DNA from: Zygnema cylindricum
Lineage: Eukaryota > Streptophyta > Zygnematophyceae > Zygnematales > Zygnemataceae
DNA length: 22,541 bases
Assembly (NCBI GenBank): GCA_037447655.1
Contig: JBBHKE010003309.1
Location: 1 to 22,541 of the forward strand
Reading direction: 5' to 3'
How positions within the stretch are numbered: the stretch's first letter is position 1; each line of letters begins with the position of its first letter. Below, piece after piece: positions 1 through 9,254 of this stretch. The translations under genes and the position numbers were made by a program. The notes beneath the pieces are model-generated. The model ran no database searches, was not told where the DNA came from, and worked only from the letters and a program-made list of their open reading frames with translations.

Positions 1-225
1 CCACGACAACAAGAAATTACACAAATGTTGGATAGTATTGACACTACAAAACCTTCATTTTTTTCATTTTTTGCTTACCCGACCGTACCCGTTTTTTTTT
101 TTTTCTGAATCATCCGCCTGAATCCGGCCGGCCCCCAAAATTTGGCACCCGAATCCGTTCCGGATCCGATGCTGGCGGTCGGATAACAATCGGGTACGGA
201 TTCCGGTACACGATTGACGCGAGTA
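1..225 (+). mobile_element. Non-autonomous hAT-like repeat copy, truncated by the window edge
   Basis: The sequence matches 10701-10790 and then 10930-11060 almost base for base: a CCACGACAACAAG start, GGATAGTATTGACA, ACAAAACCTTCA, a T-run, and a GC-rich block with CCGGCCGGCCCCCAAAA. It is therefore another copy of the repeat described at 10474-11070, entered part-way through one of its internal units. The right end is degenerate: CGGGTACGGATTCC is still clear, but the terminal GCGACCTTTG of the other copy has become an unclear ACGCGAGTAAAG, so the boundary is approximate. No coding capacity is seen. Confidence 0.7.
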
Positions 226-420
226 AAGAGTTATCGCCGTAGTTATCAGCCGGTGTTATCCCGGTTGTAAAACCGATAATATCGTTGTTTTTATAGCGAT
301 TACACCGGCACCGATACATTGTACCAATATATCAATTATCAGTAGGCCAAAAAAAGGGGCGTATCGGTTATCGACAAATGGATACCGATATACAACATTA
401 GTATAAACCCATGTAGAATA
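226..420. repeat. Old dispersed repeat flank rich in CCGATA/TATCGG
   Basis: This stretch resembles the flank of the other hAT-like copy at about 11215-11340. Shared pieces are an ATATCGTT block, CACCGATAC / TACCGATAC, TCAATTATCAGT / CCAATTATCAGT and CGATATACAACA, in the same order. No open reading frame is convincing. It could be part of a larger composite repeat or an older element into which the hAT-like copy inserted. Confidence 0.4.
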
Positions 421-702
421 ATTGGCAAATTAGTTTTGTTACCTCAATATTCCTTAACTCCATCCCTAAGTAAAAAGACCAAAAAACCACCCTTTTTAAC
501 TAAAAGCCGGTTCTATCAACGAGAAAATGACCAATGCACTTAAGGATTTCCTTAATTTATTCATTTATTTTTTTCATAACAATTTCAAGGCTGTTCAATA
601 CAGAAACCAGGAGTAACATTCTTTGATTTTTTTTTTCCTTCCTTCCTTTGGTGCTTATTTTTGTTACAACACTCTCATTTTTCTTTTTTGGGTCAATTGC
701 AA

Positions 703-826
703 ACTCTCTCTCCCCTCCCCCCACTTTTTTCCCCTCTCCCCACTTTTTTCCCCTCTCCCCACTTTTTTCCCCTCTCCACTTTTTTCCCCTCTCTCCACTT
801 TTTTCCCCTCTCCCTACTTTCACTGG
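703..826 (+). repeat. 19-bp CT-rich minisatellite
   Basis: About six tandem units of the form CACTTTTTTCCCCTCTCC start near 722, 741, 760, 778 and 797, with 18-19 bp spacing and small variations. Open frames across it on both strands come from the absence of stop codons in the repeat and are not genes. Confidence 0.85.
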
Positions 827-2311
827 CTCCTTCTCTCTTTATACATTTTAATATCCACATCTAATATCTACTCTATCCCATTCCCCTGAACCCTCCCCCC
901 CCCTCCTTCCCCTGTCCTTTCTCTCCTCTTTTCTACATTCGCACTCTAATTATTGTAACTACTTTTCATTCCTAAAAATAAAATGTAAGGGTACAAATAA
1001 CAAATAAAAAAACAATGGAACTTTATCTACACTAATTTTAGTATTTAGTTATTTATTATTATTATTTTTTTTTTTTAATTCCACTCAATTTCGAAATCCT
1101 CCAATTAAAAAAATCAAACCTAAAATAGTTTGACCAATCACAATTCGTTTCCGTCTCCGTTTCCGTTTCCATTTCCCAAACAATGCGATTTTTCTTCAAT
1201 TTTCTTTTTCTTTATTTGTTCATTTATTTATCTATTTTGCTTCTTTCCTTATTTCTTTTATTTTCTGGGTACTCTCCGATTCAAAAAATAGAGTTATGAT
1301 TTTACGCAAATTGTTCGACCAATCGGAAAATCGGATCCAATTCCCAAATAAAGTCCAGATTCTAAACCAATACAAAGTTGCCAGGTGGCATTAAAAGATC
1401 TCGTACCACAAAAAGCAATCATTAATTTCTGACAAGTGTCGTCAGTTTGCTAAACTTAAAACTTTTGACGTTCGGATTCCGAAAAAAAACTTCCGAATCT
1501 CCCAATTTTCAGAAGCATCCGAAATTTTTACTCAATTTGTTTGAAATTTTCCGATTTTCTGGAAAATCTGGGTTTTCCGAATTTTGTGGATTTTGTGGAT
1601 TTTCTGGAGTCACCATTTTTGACTTTTGAATTTCGAAACTTATATGATTTTCAAGATTTTCTGAATTTTTGGAAGTTGATTTTGAAAAAATGGACGAATT
1701 TCCTAAATCACACATACCTGCAAATTTAAAATAACAAATGATTAAAAAGCAAAAGGTAAAACAAAAACAAAAAGGAAAAGAAAAACAAAATCAAAAGAAA
1801 AAGAAAAAGGAGAAAAGAAATACGAAACAGGAAACAAGAAAAACGAAAAAAGGAAAATGATATACGGAAAACAAAAAAAAAAAAAAACAGAAATCGCAAA
1901 GCAGATAAAATGAAAACAGTAAGCAAGAAAAAGAAAAAGAAAAAAAAAAGACAAAAAAAAGCAAAACAGAAAAGGAAAGCAATAAAGAAAAGGGAAAAAG
2001 AAAACATCAAAGTTGTCAATAAAAATGCAAAAAAATAATCTTTTCTTTTTTCATTTCGTTAAAAAAAAACATTCTTCAAAAACTTGCCATAAAAAAATAA
2101 ATAACGAGAATAATAAGGATAACAAAACAAAATAAAATAAAGAAAAATAAAGAAAAAAAACCTCACCTGCTGTCCCACATAGAGATTTAATCCTCGCAAT
2201 TAATTCCTCGATTCAAATCGAAAACTTAAATTTTAATTTCGTTTCAACATCAAGTCGCAATTCCGAAATTTTATGTCGTTAACGTTTACAACGCCAATTT
2301 TTAAGCAAAAA
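827..2311. other. AT-rich intergenic DNA, no gene seen
   Basis: This interval is low-complexity DNA. A short run of GTTTCC-like hexamers lies near 1147-1176. T-rich, TTTTCTGGA/TTTTCCGAA-like degenerate repeats occupy about 1540-1700. A strongly A-rich tract of AAAAAG/AAAACA words occupies about 1737-2160. The open frames here are composition artefacts with biased K/N/F content. A donor-like CAG|GTGAGG on the minus strand near 2160-2170 has no supporting exon. Confidence 0.5.
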
Positions 2312-2317
2312 TTTATT
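2312..2317 (-). terminator. Candidate poly(A) signal for the LRR-RLK
   Basis: TTTATT on the plus strand reads AATAAA on the minus strand, about 273 nt downstream of the LRR-RLK stop codon. It is the first canonical hexamer I noticed in the AT-rich 3' flank. Such hexamers are common by chance in this composition, so the call is tentative. Confidence 0.3.
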
Positions 2318-2455
2318 GAATTTTCGGGTTCTCGGTCAACACAAATTTGACCCGAAAAATCAAAAATAAAAATAATTAAAACAGAAATGTGTAAAGATTC
2401 CCAAAACTACAATTTTTTTTACTAGTATAGAGGATAGTGACCACCCTCGCATTTC

Positions 2456-2600
2456 ACTATCCCCTTCCCCCCCCCCTTCTCTCCGCCCACTCTCTTTCCC
2501 TCTCTCCCCTCTCTCTCCCCTCCTCCCTCTCCCCTCCCCCCCGCCTCCATCTCCCTCTCCCTCTCCCTCTTGATCTCTCCCCCTCTCTCTCACACATCTT
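2456..2600 (+). repeat. CT-rich tract at the 3' end of the LRR-RLK
   Basis: The plus strand is nearly pure pyrimidine with CTCCCTCTCCC words, so the transcript would be GA-rich. It starts inside the last codons and continues into the presumed 3' UTR. Its strand bias matches the tract in the intron and is opposite to the tract upstream of the gene. Confidence 0.8.
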
Positions 2601-3367
2601 TCACTCCCGCCGCAAACTCTTCCAAATTCTCAAGTGCATGTAAAACTTCCTCCATAGTCGGTCGATCGAAAGGTTTTCTTGCCGTACAAGCAATCCCTAG
2701 TTTTAAGACTGCCGAAATTTCTTTCCTACATTCTCCTCTCGCTTCCAACTTACTATCGATGACTTCATCGACAGGTGTTGACTTTGCCCACTGTGACATT
2801 CCGCGATGCATTTGAGGTTGAGTAGGAAGTTTCCCAGAAACTAACTGCAAAAGGACCACCCCGTATGCAAACACGTCACTCTTTGTCGACACTTGTCCTT
2901 TCCCTGCGTATTCTGGAGCTAAATATCCGATCGTTCCTAATAATTTTGTCGATATGTGAGTTTTCTTTAAATCGACGACCTTCGCCAAACCGAAATCGCA
3001 CACGTGCGCTTCCATTTCAGAATCCATAAGTATGTTTCCGGGTTTCATATCTCTATGGATGATGTAGGGAACACAATCGTGATGCAAATATTTGAGTCCT
3101 CTCGCGACTCCAATAGCCACATTGAGACGAGTGGGCCATTCGACTCCTTTTTTTAATAAAGCATCGAGATTTCCTCCGGGAAGGAAGTTATATACAAGAA
3201 GACATTCTTTGGACGTTGGATCATTGTAACTCGCGACTAAAGTTACCAAATTTCTGTGTCGAATATTACCTAAAGTTAACATTTCTGCTTGAAATTCCGC
3301 GTCTCCCTGAGAACTTCCTTGAGTTAATCGCTTTACCGCAAATACTTGATCATCTGAAAGTACAGCA
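2590..3367 (-). CDS. Exon 2 of the LRR-RLK: most of the kinase domain
   Basis: The exon starts after a TTTTGAGTTCAG acceptor preceded by a strong pyrimidine tract. Its first base completes the Ser codon split by the intron, giving GSVY-SAVLSDDQ. It encodes the invariant Lys, the alpha-C Glu, the catalytic loop IIHRDMKPGN, CDFGLAK, the GTIGYLAPEY activation segment end and the C-lobe, and stops with TGA at 2592-2590. The tail after the kinase fold is short. An in-frame ATG does not mark the true start of this piece, because residues upstream of the acceptor are intronic. Confidence 0.92.
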
Positions 3368-6300
3368 CTGAACTCAAAATAAAACAAAAAAAGGGAAAGG
3401 AAAACTTAAAAAACGTAACCTTTTCCGCAATTGATGAACTTGACAAAGAGCAGAAAAGTTTTGGACAAATGAACTTAAAAATTGTGTAATAAAGTTTTCA
3501 AGAAATTGACCAAAAAATAATGAATAAGTTTACAACAAATGGACTTAAAAAACGTAGAACAATTGGTTCCATATTCTAGCATTTCTTGAGGGTATAAGCC
3601 ATCGCATATTTTGCGTCCCGACATAAAGTTTGACGTTCTAAACAGTAAAATTGAAAATAAAAAAGTTGCAAACAGTCAGAAAAAAGAAAAAAGAGATAAC
3701 TTACACCAAACTTTTTTAATAAAAAATAAAGAAAAAACTAATCATCCTCACCCACTATCCAACGCTTAACTGAGGAACAAGACTTAACCAGATTTCTTCT
3801 AGTCCCTAAGGCCCACTCTCCTTCCTCTCCCCCTCTCCTCCTATTAATCTCTACCTTTCCTCCTCTACCTCTCGTCTCTCCCTTGACTCCCTCTCTCCCA
3901 TTCCTCTCTCCCCTTTCGAACCTCTCCCTTCTTTCTCTCCTCTCGCACCTCTCCCCCCTCTCTCCCCTCTCCTCCCTCGTTCCCACCTTTTTCCTCTCCT
4001 TCCCCTCCTCCCTCTCCTTCCATTCCTTCCATTTCTTACCTGTAAACCGAACCAAAACCTCCACGTCCCAAAAGATGTTTGTCGTTAAAATTTTCTGTCG
4101 TCCGGACAATATCGTCAACCGTGAGATTGAAGTCAAGTTTTTGGAAAATAAGAAATCTTCCTTCTGAGGTGGCAAAAGATCCCTCAGGTGGAGCGCTGTA
4201 TTCCAAGGCATTATCAATATCTTCCGATTTTTTACTTTTACTTTTTGTCAAGAGAACAAAACAAAGTGCCCCAACAATTACTAATGCTAAGACTGCTCCT
4301 CCCACTGCAATCCCAACAATGGCTCCGGTCGAAAGCTTACTTCCACCTCCCTCTCCATTGGTAGAATAGGTGGATGTTGTCGGCGGAGGAGAAGCGATAC
4401 ACAGAGAGAGAGAAGAAACTCCACAGAGCCCTGAATTGTTACTGTACGAAGAAACATTTTCGAGGTTTACAGGAAATTGCCCAGTCAGGAAATTGTTGGA
4501 AACATTGAAGTAGGTGAGATACGTCAAATTGTTGTAAATGTCGGGAATGGTTCCAGTAAAATTGTTTTTGGCAAAGTCGAGATACGCCAGTTTAGCGACA
4601 CTCGAAAAATTAGAGGGAATGGATCCTGACAGCTGATTGGACGAGAGATCTACATAAGTCAAGTAGTTAAATTCCCCAAAAGAAGGGACGTTTCCAGAGA
4701 AAAGGTTCGAACTCAAATCTAGTATGGATAAAGTAGAAGGAAGATCGGAAACAGAACCGTTAATTAAATTACCAGAAAGGTTGAGTTGAGTTAAGGCTTT
4801 CATCTGAAGAAGACTCGGAAGAGAACCAGAAAAGGAATTACCGGAAAGGGATAATTCAACTAACCGAGAACTGCCAATTGTTGAAGGGAGAGGTCCAGAA
4901 AAGTTGTTATCTCGCAAATCTAATTCTAATAGGTTTTTGGGGTTCATAAATGTTGCGTTTGGAAGTGACCCAGATAACCCACTTTCACGAATTTTCACTG
5001 TGGTCAAAGTGGAACTATTTAGGAAACTTGAACTGAGAGTTGTGTTGAATTTGTTGTAACTGAGGTCTAGGAGCGTTATGTTTTGGGAGACTAAATAGAG
5101 TAGAAGGGATTTCTCCAGAAAATGAATTGGAGCTCAAAATCACGCTTGAAAGTTGAGGTGAATTTGTCCCCAAGGTTTGAGGAATTGCACCACTTAAAGA
5201 GTTATACGAGAGGTCTAGTGTGGTAAGCGTGGGCCAAGATATGTCAGAAGGAATACTCCCACTGAAATTATTGTTAGCGAGATTGAGAGTCAACAGTTTT
5301 GAATGATTCCTAAAAACTGAGATGTTCCCACTAAATTGGTTGAATTGAAGTTCAGCGTAAACCAGCTGGGGACATTTTGAGAGAGAGGAGGGCAATGGTC
5401 CTGAAAGAGAATTGTTGTTAGCAGAAAGAGTTAGCAAACTATCACATGGTAAATCAGGAATTTCCCCTGTCAAATTATTACTAAATAGTGTCAATTCAGA
5501 CAGTGCAGGACTAAGTTTGGAGAATTCCGAAGGAATGTTTCCCGAGAGTCGATTACTTGCTAGATTGAGATTCGTTAGGGACCTCAGTTGGGCGATTTCC
5601 CCTGGGATATTCCCTGTTAGGAGATTTCCGGTAAAGGTTACTTTTCCTAGAGAAGTCGCATTAGCAATCTTCGGCGGAATTTCTCCAAAAAAGCTGTTGT
5701 TACTGATGTCCACCAAAGTTAATATAGGAGCACTTGGGCCTGTACACAACTCTATGAGAAAGCTCGTGACATTTGAATTAAATTGATTTGAGCCAATTAC
5801 GAACTGATAAAAGAACCCTTTTCCCACTTCGGTGGGTATTTCTCCTGTCAAGTTATTGCCTGAGATGTCCAATGAGGTGCCATTAACTGTCTCATACACC
5901 CCATTTGCGGACCACAAATTTGCAAATCTCACATTAAAACTGCCAAATTCAGGAGGAAAGCTTCCATTCAAACGATTCGAGGAAAGATCGAGAGTGAGAA
6001 GAGGTAACTTTGCCAGGATAGCTGGGATTGGACCAATAAGATTTGATTTAGCAGCCGATAAAGTTGTCAAAGAAGGTGGCCAATCAGAAGCCTCCGTTGG
6101 GAGAGTTGACCCAGATAAGAAATTTTGATCAATTTGTAAACTTTCCAATTTGGATAAATACTTTATCCATCGAGGGAATTCACCAGTGAGTTTATTGGAG
6201 GAAACATACAAAGTCACCAGTGACGTCAAATTTCCGAAGGGCAAATTGTGCAATTCTCCAACAAAACTATTTAGAGAGACATCGAGAAACTTCAAGGTTT

Positions 6301-7201
6301 TAAGCTTTGAAAGGACATTTAGAGTCCCATTTAACTTATAATTTCCGTTCAAATTTAGTGTGGTAAGAGTAGTTAACCCTGACCAGCTTTCAGGAATAGG
6401 ACCTTCAAAGAAACTTGATGAAAAATCCAAAAAAAATAAAGATGACAGATTCCCGAAACTTGAAGGAAGAACTCCGGCGAAACCGGTTGATGAAAGATAG
6501 AGAAACTTCAAAGTTATAAGGGTTGAAAGGACCTCTAAAGTCCCATTTAACCCTGAATTTCCATTCAAATTTAGTGTGGAAAGAGAAGATAATCCTGACC
6601 AGCTTTCAGGAATAAGACCTGAAAGATTGTTGTATGATAAATCCAGAAAATTTAAAGACGACAGATTCTCAAATCCCGAAGGAAGAACTCCAATGAAACT
6701 GTTTCCTGAGAAATAGAGAAACTCCAAGGCTTTAAGAGTTGAAAGGACATCTAAAGTCCCATTTAACCCTGGATTTCCGTTCAAATTTAGTGTGGTAAGA
6801 GAAGTTAATCCTGACCAGCTTTTAGGAATAGGACCTTGGAGCATATTGTAAGATAAATCCAAAAGGTTCAAAGCTGAAAGATTCCCAAAACTTGGAGGAA
6901 AAACTCCGTCCAAACCACCCATGATTGTCAAATTAACAATCCGTACAGACCCAGAAATAGTCTTGCATACAATGCCATCCCAGCAACAAGAGTTTGAAAC
7001 ATTGGAGAGATTCCATCCTGGAAGGATCGAATAATCGCCTAAAAGGGGTAAAGCTTGAGAAAGGGCTTCAGCATCTCCACTATAAACTGTGAAATTGCAT
7101 TTGGCCCAAACAGGGGAAACGGACAAAGAAAAAAGAATCCCAGAAGCCAATAGGAAGAGGGGAATCTGGTGCTGCCACGTGGCACTGCCAGATGGAGCCA
7201 T
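2590..7201 (-). CDS. LRR receptor-like protein kinase (two exons, one apparent frameshift)
   Basis: This is a plasma-membrane receptor kinase, expected to bind an extracellular ligand through LRRs and phosphorylate Ser/Thr inside the cell. Start: the ATG at 7201 sits in an ACCATGG context and directly precedes a signal peptide (about residues 1-33, ending VWA|KC); the frame opens further upstream only through a TTG. Residues 35-79 form an LRRNT cap with CCWDGIVC. Then come thirty or more 24-residue LRRs of plant type (LxGxIP), a GLCG motif, one membrane span (about 960-984) and a kinase from about 1038. Kinase residues seen: GRGGFGSVY (1045-1053), Lys1066 in FAVK, Glu1082, HRD (Asp1160), Asn1165, DFG (Asp1178) and APE (about 1204-1206), so catalysis looks intact and of RD type. 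Exons 7201-4040 and 3367-2590 join in phase 2. With one base discounted at 5085-5087 they give 1313 codons exactly. The ligand and subfamily cannot be named from this. Confidence 0.92.
3368..4039 (-). other. Phase-2 GT-AG intron of the LRR-RLK
   Basis: On the minus strand the donor reads CAG|GTAAGA and the acceptor TTCAG|T, with a pyrimidine tract just upstream. The intron is 672 nt and interrupts the kinase glycine-rich loop right after GSVY. Splicing restores an uninterrupted kinase subdomain I to II. Its 5' third is almost pure purine in the transcript (plus-strand CT tract at 3820-4030). Confidence 0.9.
3820..4030 (+). repeat. CT-rich tract inside the LRR-RLK intron
   Basis: Roughly 210 bp of CTCTCCCCTCTC-like pyrimidine DNA on the plus strand, read as GA-rich RNA starting within about 10 nt of the 5' splice site. 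The open frames on both strands are shadows of this composition. Confidence 0.85.
5085..5087 (-). other. Single-base frameshift in the LRR-RLK ectodomain
   Basis: The upstream frame reads a normal LRR up to STLFSL and then degenerates to a short non-LRR tail with a stop. Discounting one of the three G bases here (CCC in the mRNA sense) lets reading continue as QNITLLDLSYN with no interruption of the 24-residue LRR spacing. No GT-AG intron fits. Either a sequencing error in a short homopolymer (TTTTGGG) or a real null mutation would look like this. Confidence 0.85.
6205..6852 (-). repeat. Three tandem 216-bp units in the LRR coding region
   Basis: The marker TCAAATTTAG occurs at 6349, 6565 and 6781, exactly 216 bp apart, inside units that share most other bases. 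This equals 72 residues, or three LRRs. In the protein, LNGTL recurs at residues 146, 218 and 290, each preceded by a PxSWSGLxxLxTLNLNGN block. The pattern indicates recent in-frame tandem duplication of a three-LRR block. Confidence 0.9.
7173..7184. promoter_or_regulatory. 12-bp palindrome TGCCACGTGGCA with a G-box core
   Basis: A perfect palindrome around CACGTG, lying within the first codons of the LRR-RLK, 17-28 bp inside the start codon. G-boxes bind bZIP/bHLH factors in plants. Being in coding sequence, it could be coincidental (it encodes SATWQ). Confidence 0.3.
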
Positions 7202-7680
7202 GGTGGTGGGTGTGGGATACGACAAAAGGAGAGATAGTGGGGAAGTCCAGAAAAGAAGGAGAGAAAAAAAACAATAAAGGGATTTTTTTTTTGTTTGGAA
7301 AAAAGGTTGTTCAGCTTTTTCTTCTCAGGGGAGGAGGGAGAGAGAGGAAGAAGGGGGAGGGAGAGGAATGAAGAGGGAGGGAGAAGGAGAGAGGGATGGA
7401 GAAGAGAGAGAAGGAGAGAGAGGGATAGTGAGGAGGGAGAAGGAGAGAGGGATGGAGAAGAGAGAGAAGGAGAGAGAGGGATAGTGAGGAGGGAGAAGTA
7501 GAGAGGGATGGAGAGAGGAGAACGAGAGAGAGGGGTGGAGAGGAGGGAGAGGAGGGAGGAGGAGAAGAGGTGGGTGGAGGGAAGAGTAACAAGTTTGAGA
7601 GAGTAAGTGGTTGTTACTTGTTAGTGGAGTGAAAAGCTTTGGCACGTGCGAAATAAAGACACAGAGTAAAGCGTCAGATA
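7202..7680 (-). promoter_or_regulatory. Presumed promoter and leader of the LRR-RLK, pyrimidine-rich
   Basis: The gene lies on the minus strand, so this is its upstream region. On the sense strand 7202-7320 is CT-rich up to the ACCATGG start, and 7324-7575 is almost pure pyrimidine. A CACGTG G-box (7643-7648, within GCACGTGC) lies further up. I see no convincing TATA box. CT-rich leaders are common near plant transcription starts; the exact start site cannot be read from the sequence. Confidence 0.45.
7324..7575 (+). repeat. GA-rich tract with a 56-bp tandem repeat
   Basis: Purine DNA on the plus strand. The word GGGATGG recurs at 7393, 7449 and 7505, exactly 56 bp apart, with near-identical intervening sequence (GGATAGTGAGGAGGGAGAAG) in the first two units and decay in the third. 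Confidence 0.85.
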
Positions 7681-8063
7681 GGAAAAGATATGAAAAACAA
7701 AAACTAAAAATACATTAACAACAAAATGACAAAATTCTTTGTCGTTTTGGCATTTGTTTTTTGTTTTTGGCAGCCGTACAGAATCCCGGAAGACCATTAC
7801 CTGTACCGCATATACCTTATAAGGAATCTTTTAGCACCGTTTTCCATGGAACACTATTAAAATTTGCAGCCGCCAAAACGGGAAGTCTGGAATACATCGG
7901 GCAGTGCTAAAAATGTACGGTTTTTCATTCTAAAAGCTTAAACTTTCTAAAATTTTAAACGTTTTAACCCTTTCAAGACGTAAAAGTACTGTACTTTTAA
8001 ATTAGAAAATGCCTGCGGACATCAAAAGATTTGATTCGAAGACCAATCCGGGCAGGTATTGCA
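7681..8063. other. Intergenic DNA, no gene seen
   Basis: AT-rich. CGTTTTGGCA near 7743 and CGCCAAAACG near 7873 form a weak inverted pair, but I could not define an element. Confidence 0.4.
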
Positions 8064-8305
8064 CACAGTGTATACCTTTACTAGTGTTGATATGTTCATG
8101 TTTTTAACTTTTTTTTGCCACTTAAAACAACATTTCTCCGCAGAAATGATGTCACGCTTACGGATTATGGATCTGACGGTTGCTTTTGAAAGCCAAGATT
8201 CTCACCTTCCGATTGGCGGTCTCCTGTGGAAATCGGACAAAATTGTACGGATAAAAGATGCTTATGTGGCGAAAAAATTGTAAATAGTAATAGTGATACA
8301 CGGTG
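8064..8305. mobile_element. TA-flanked MITE, copy 1 (242 bp)
   Basis: The left end CACAGTGTAT and the reverse complement of the right end CACCGTGTAT match 9/10 and continue imperfectly inward. The right end is followed by TA; the left flank reads CA, probably a mutated TA. The interior shares GCCACTTAAA and TTTCTCCG, in the same order, with the copy at 11346-11562. No protein is encoded; the open frame across it is incidental. Confidence 0.6.
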
Positions 8306-8933
8306 TAAAAACGACAGCTGCCGACAGGCAAAAATGGCCACAAACTGGCCGCTAAACTTTTCCGTCTATTTGTGTAAATAGGACCTAAAAAAACCTAAAA
8401 ATTCCCATAAAAACCAAAATTGGATCCATACACTGAATTTGGACGAATCATATACTATTTTTGACTCCGAAAACCTTTTCTCAAAAATTTCAAGGGAAAT
8501 TTTCGTGATCAGCGATTTTTTGTTGATTGCAATAAATGACACGTGCAGAAATATAATTGGCGCGCTGGAATTCCGGCGGCTATCGTAATCACTGACATTT
8601 TCCGGGTATCTTTTTGCAGTTTATCACATTTCTTCCGTACAACCCAAATCCCGACCAAAATTACAGTACTTTACAGTACCGTCGAGGAAATTGAACCCTT
8701 CCGCGCAAACGTCACCTTGTATTGAAATGGTACTCACATGCTTTCTATAAAGACCAAATCCGTACATAAATATTTGGATTTTCTAACAAACAATAACAGA
8801 ATTCTTTGGGATAAATATCGCCGTCGGATGATGCAAACATAATCGCCGGCAGTATAATAACGTTACCTTGGCCGAAGGAATTTATATAGAGACAACGAAT
8901 GCTTCGCTGGAATGTAAATCGCCCGCCCATAAC
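8306..8933. other. Non-coding DNA, no gene seen
   Basis: No start codon with a plausible downstream frame and no recognisable RNA gene was found. Scattered GTAC/GTACGG words suggest decayed repeat DNA. Confidence 0.4.
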
Positions 8934-9240
8934 GCATAGTTCAAAAGTAGGCGTTTTTATGGTAGGCCTTTGGTCGGCGCCTTTATCGTAAGTTGTGTTA
9001 TGGGCTTTTCATGTGATCTTCTTAGATCAATACTTTGATCAGCGACCATCCGATCGTCCGAATCTGACGGTGTAAAAAAACAAATTGGTCCGAATGTTTA
9101 CATTGGTCCAATTTTTGCTCCGAATGTTTTAATTGGTCCGAATAGGTCCGAATACAATATGGGTATTAAGGTCATATTGTATGCTTTGCATACAATAGGC
9201 ATATTGTATGGGCCTACTTTCACCTACTTTTGAACTATGC
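8934..9240. mobile_element. 307-bp element with perfect 18-bp terminal inverted repeats
   Basis: GCATAGTTCAAAAGTAGG at 8934-8951 is repeated without mismatch as its reverse complement at 9223-9240. A second inverted block, TAGGCC / GGCCTA, lies just inside. No transposase is encoded, so this is a MITE-like element of unknown superfamily. A clear target-site duplication is not visible. GGTCCGAAT-like short direct repeats lie in the middle (about 9085-9155). Confidence 0.75.
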
Positions 9241-9254
9241 CATATGGCATAGTT
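9175..9254. repeat. Cluster of three palindromes
   Basis: TATTGTATGC (9175-9184) pairs with GCATACAATA (9188-9197) over a 3-nt loop. CATACAATA (9189-9197) can instead pair with TATTGTATG (9202-9210). Immediately after the 307-bp element's inner arm lies a perfect 22-bp palindrome at 9233-9254 with half-site AACTATGCCAT. The first two hairpins are mutually exclusive. Confidence 0.85.

Noticed and set aside
703-826. CRISPR-like array
   Set aside because: The 19-bp units are contiguous with no unique spacers; this is a minisatellite in eukaryotic DNA.
1726-2019. 97-codon F/L-rich minus-strand frame taken as a membrane protein
   Set aside because: Produced by an A-rich plus-strand tract; several overlapping frames give the same composition.
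4986-5007. Treating the downstream LRR and kinase part as a separate gene starting near 5007
   Set aside because: The codon there is not ATG, and the LRR periodicity runs straight through from the upstream part once one base is discounted.
7199-7225. An upstream start for the LRR-RLK at 7225
   Set aside because: That codon is TTG; the ATG at 7201 has an optimal context and a better-placed signal peptide.
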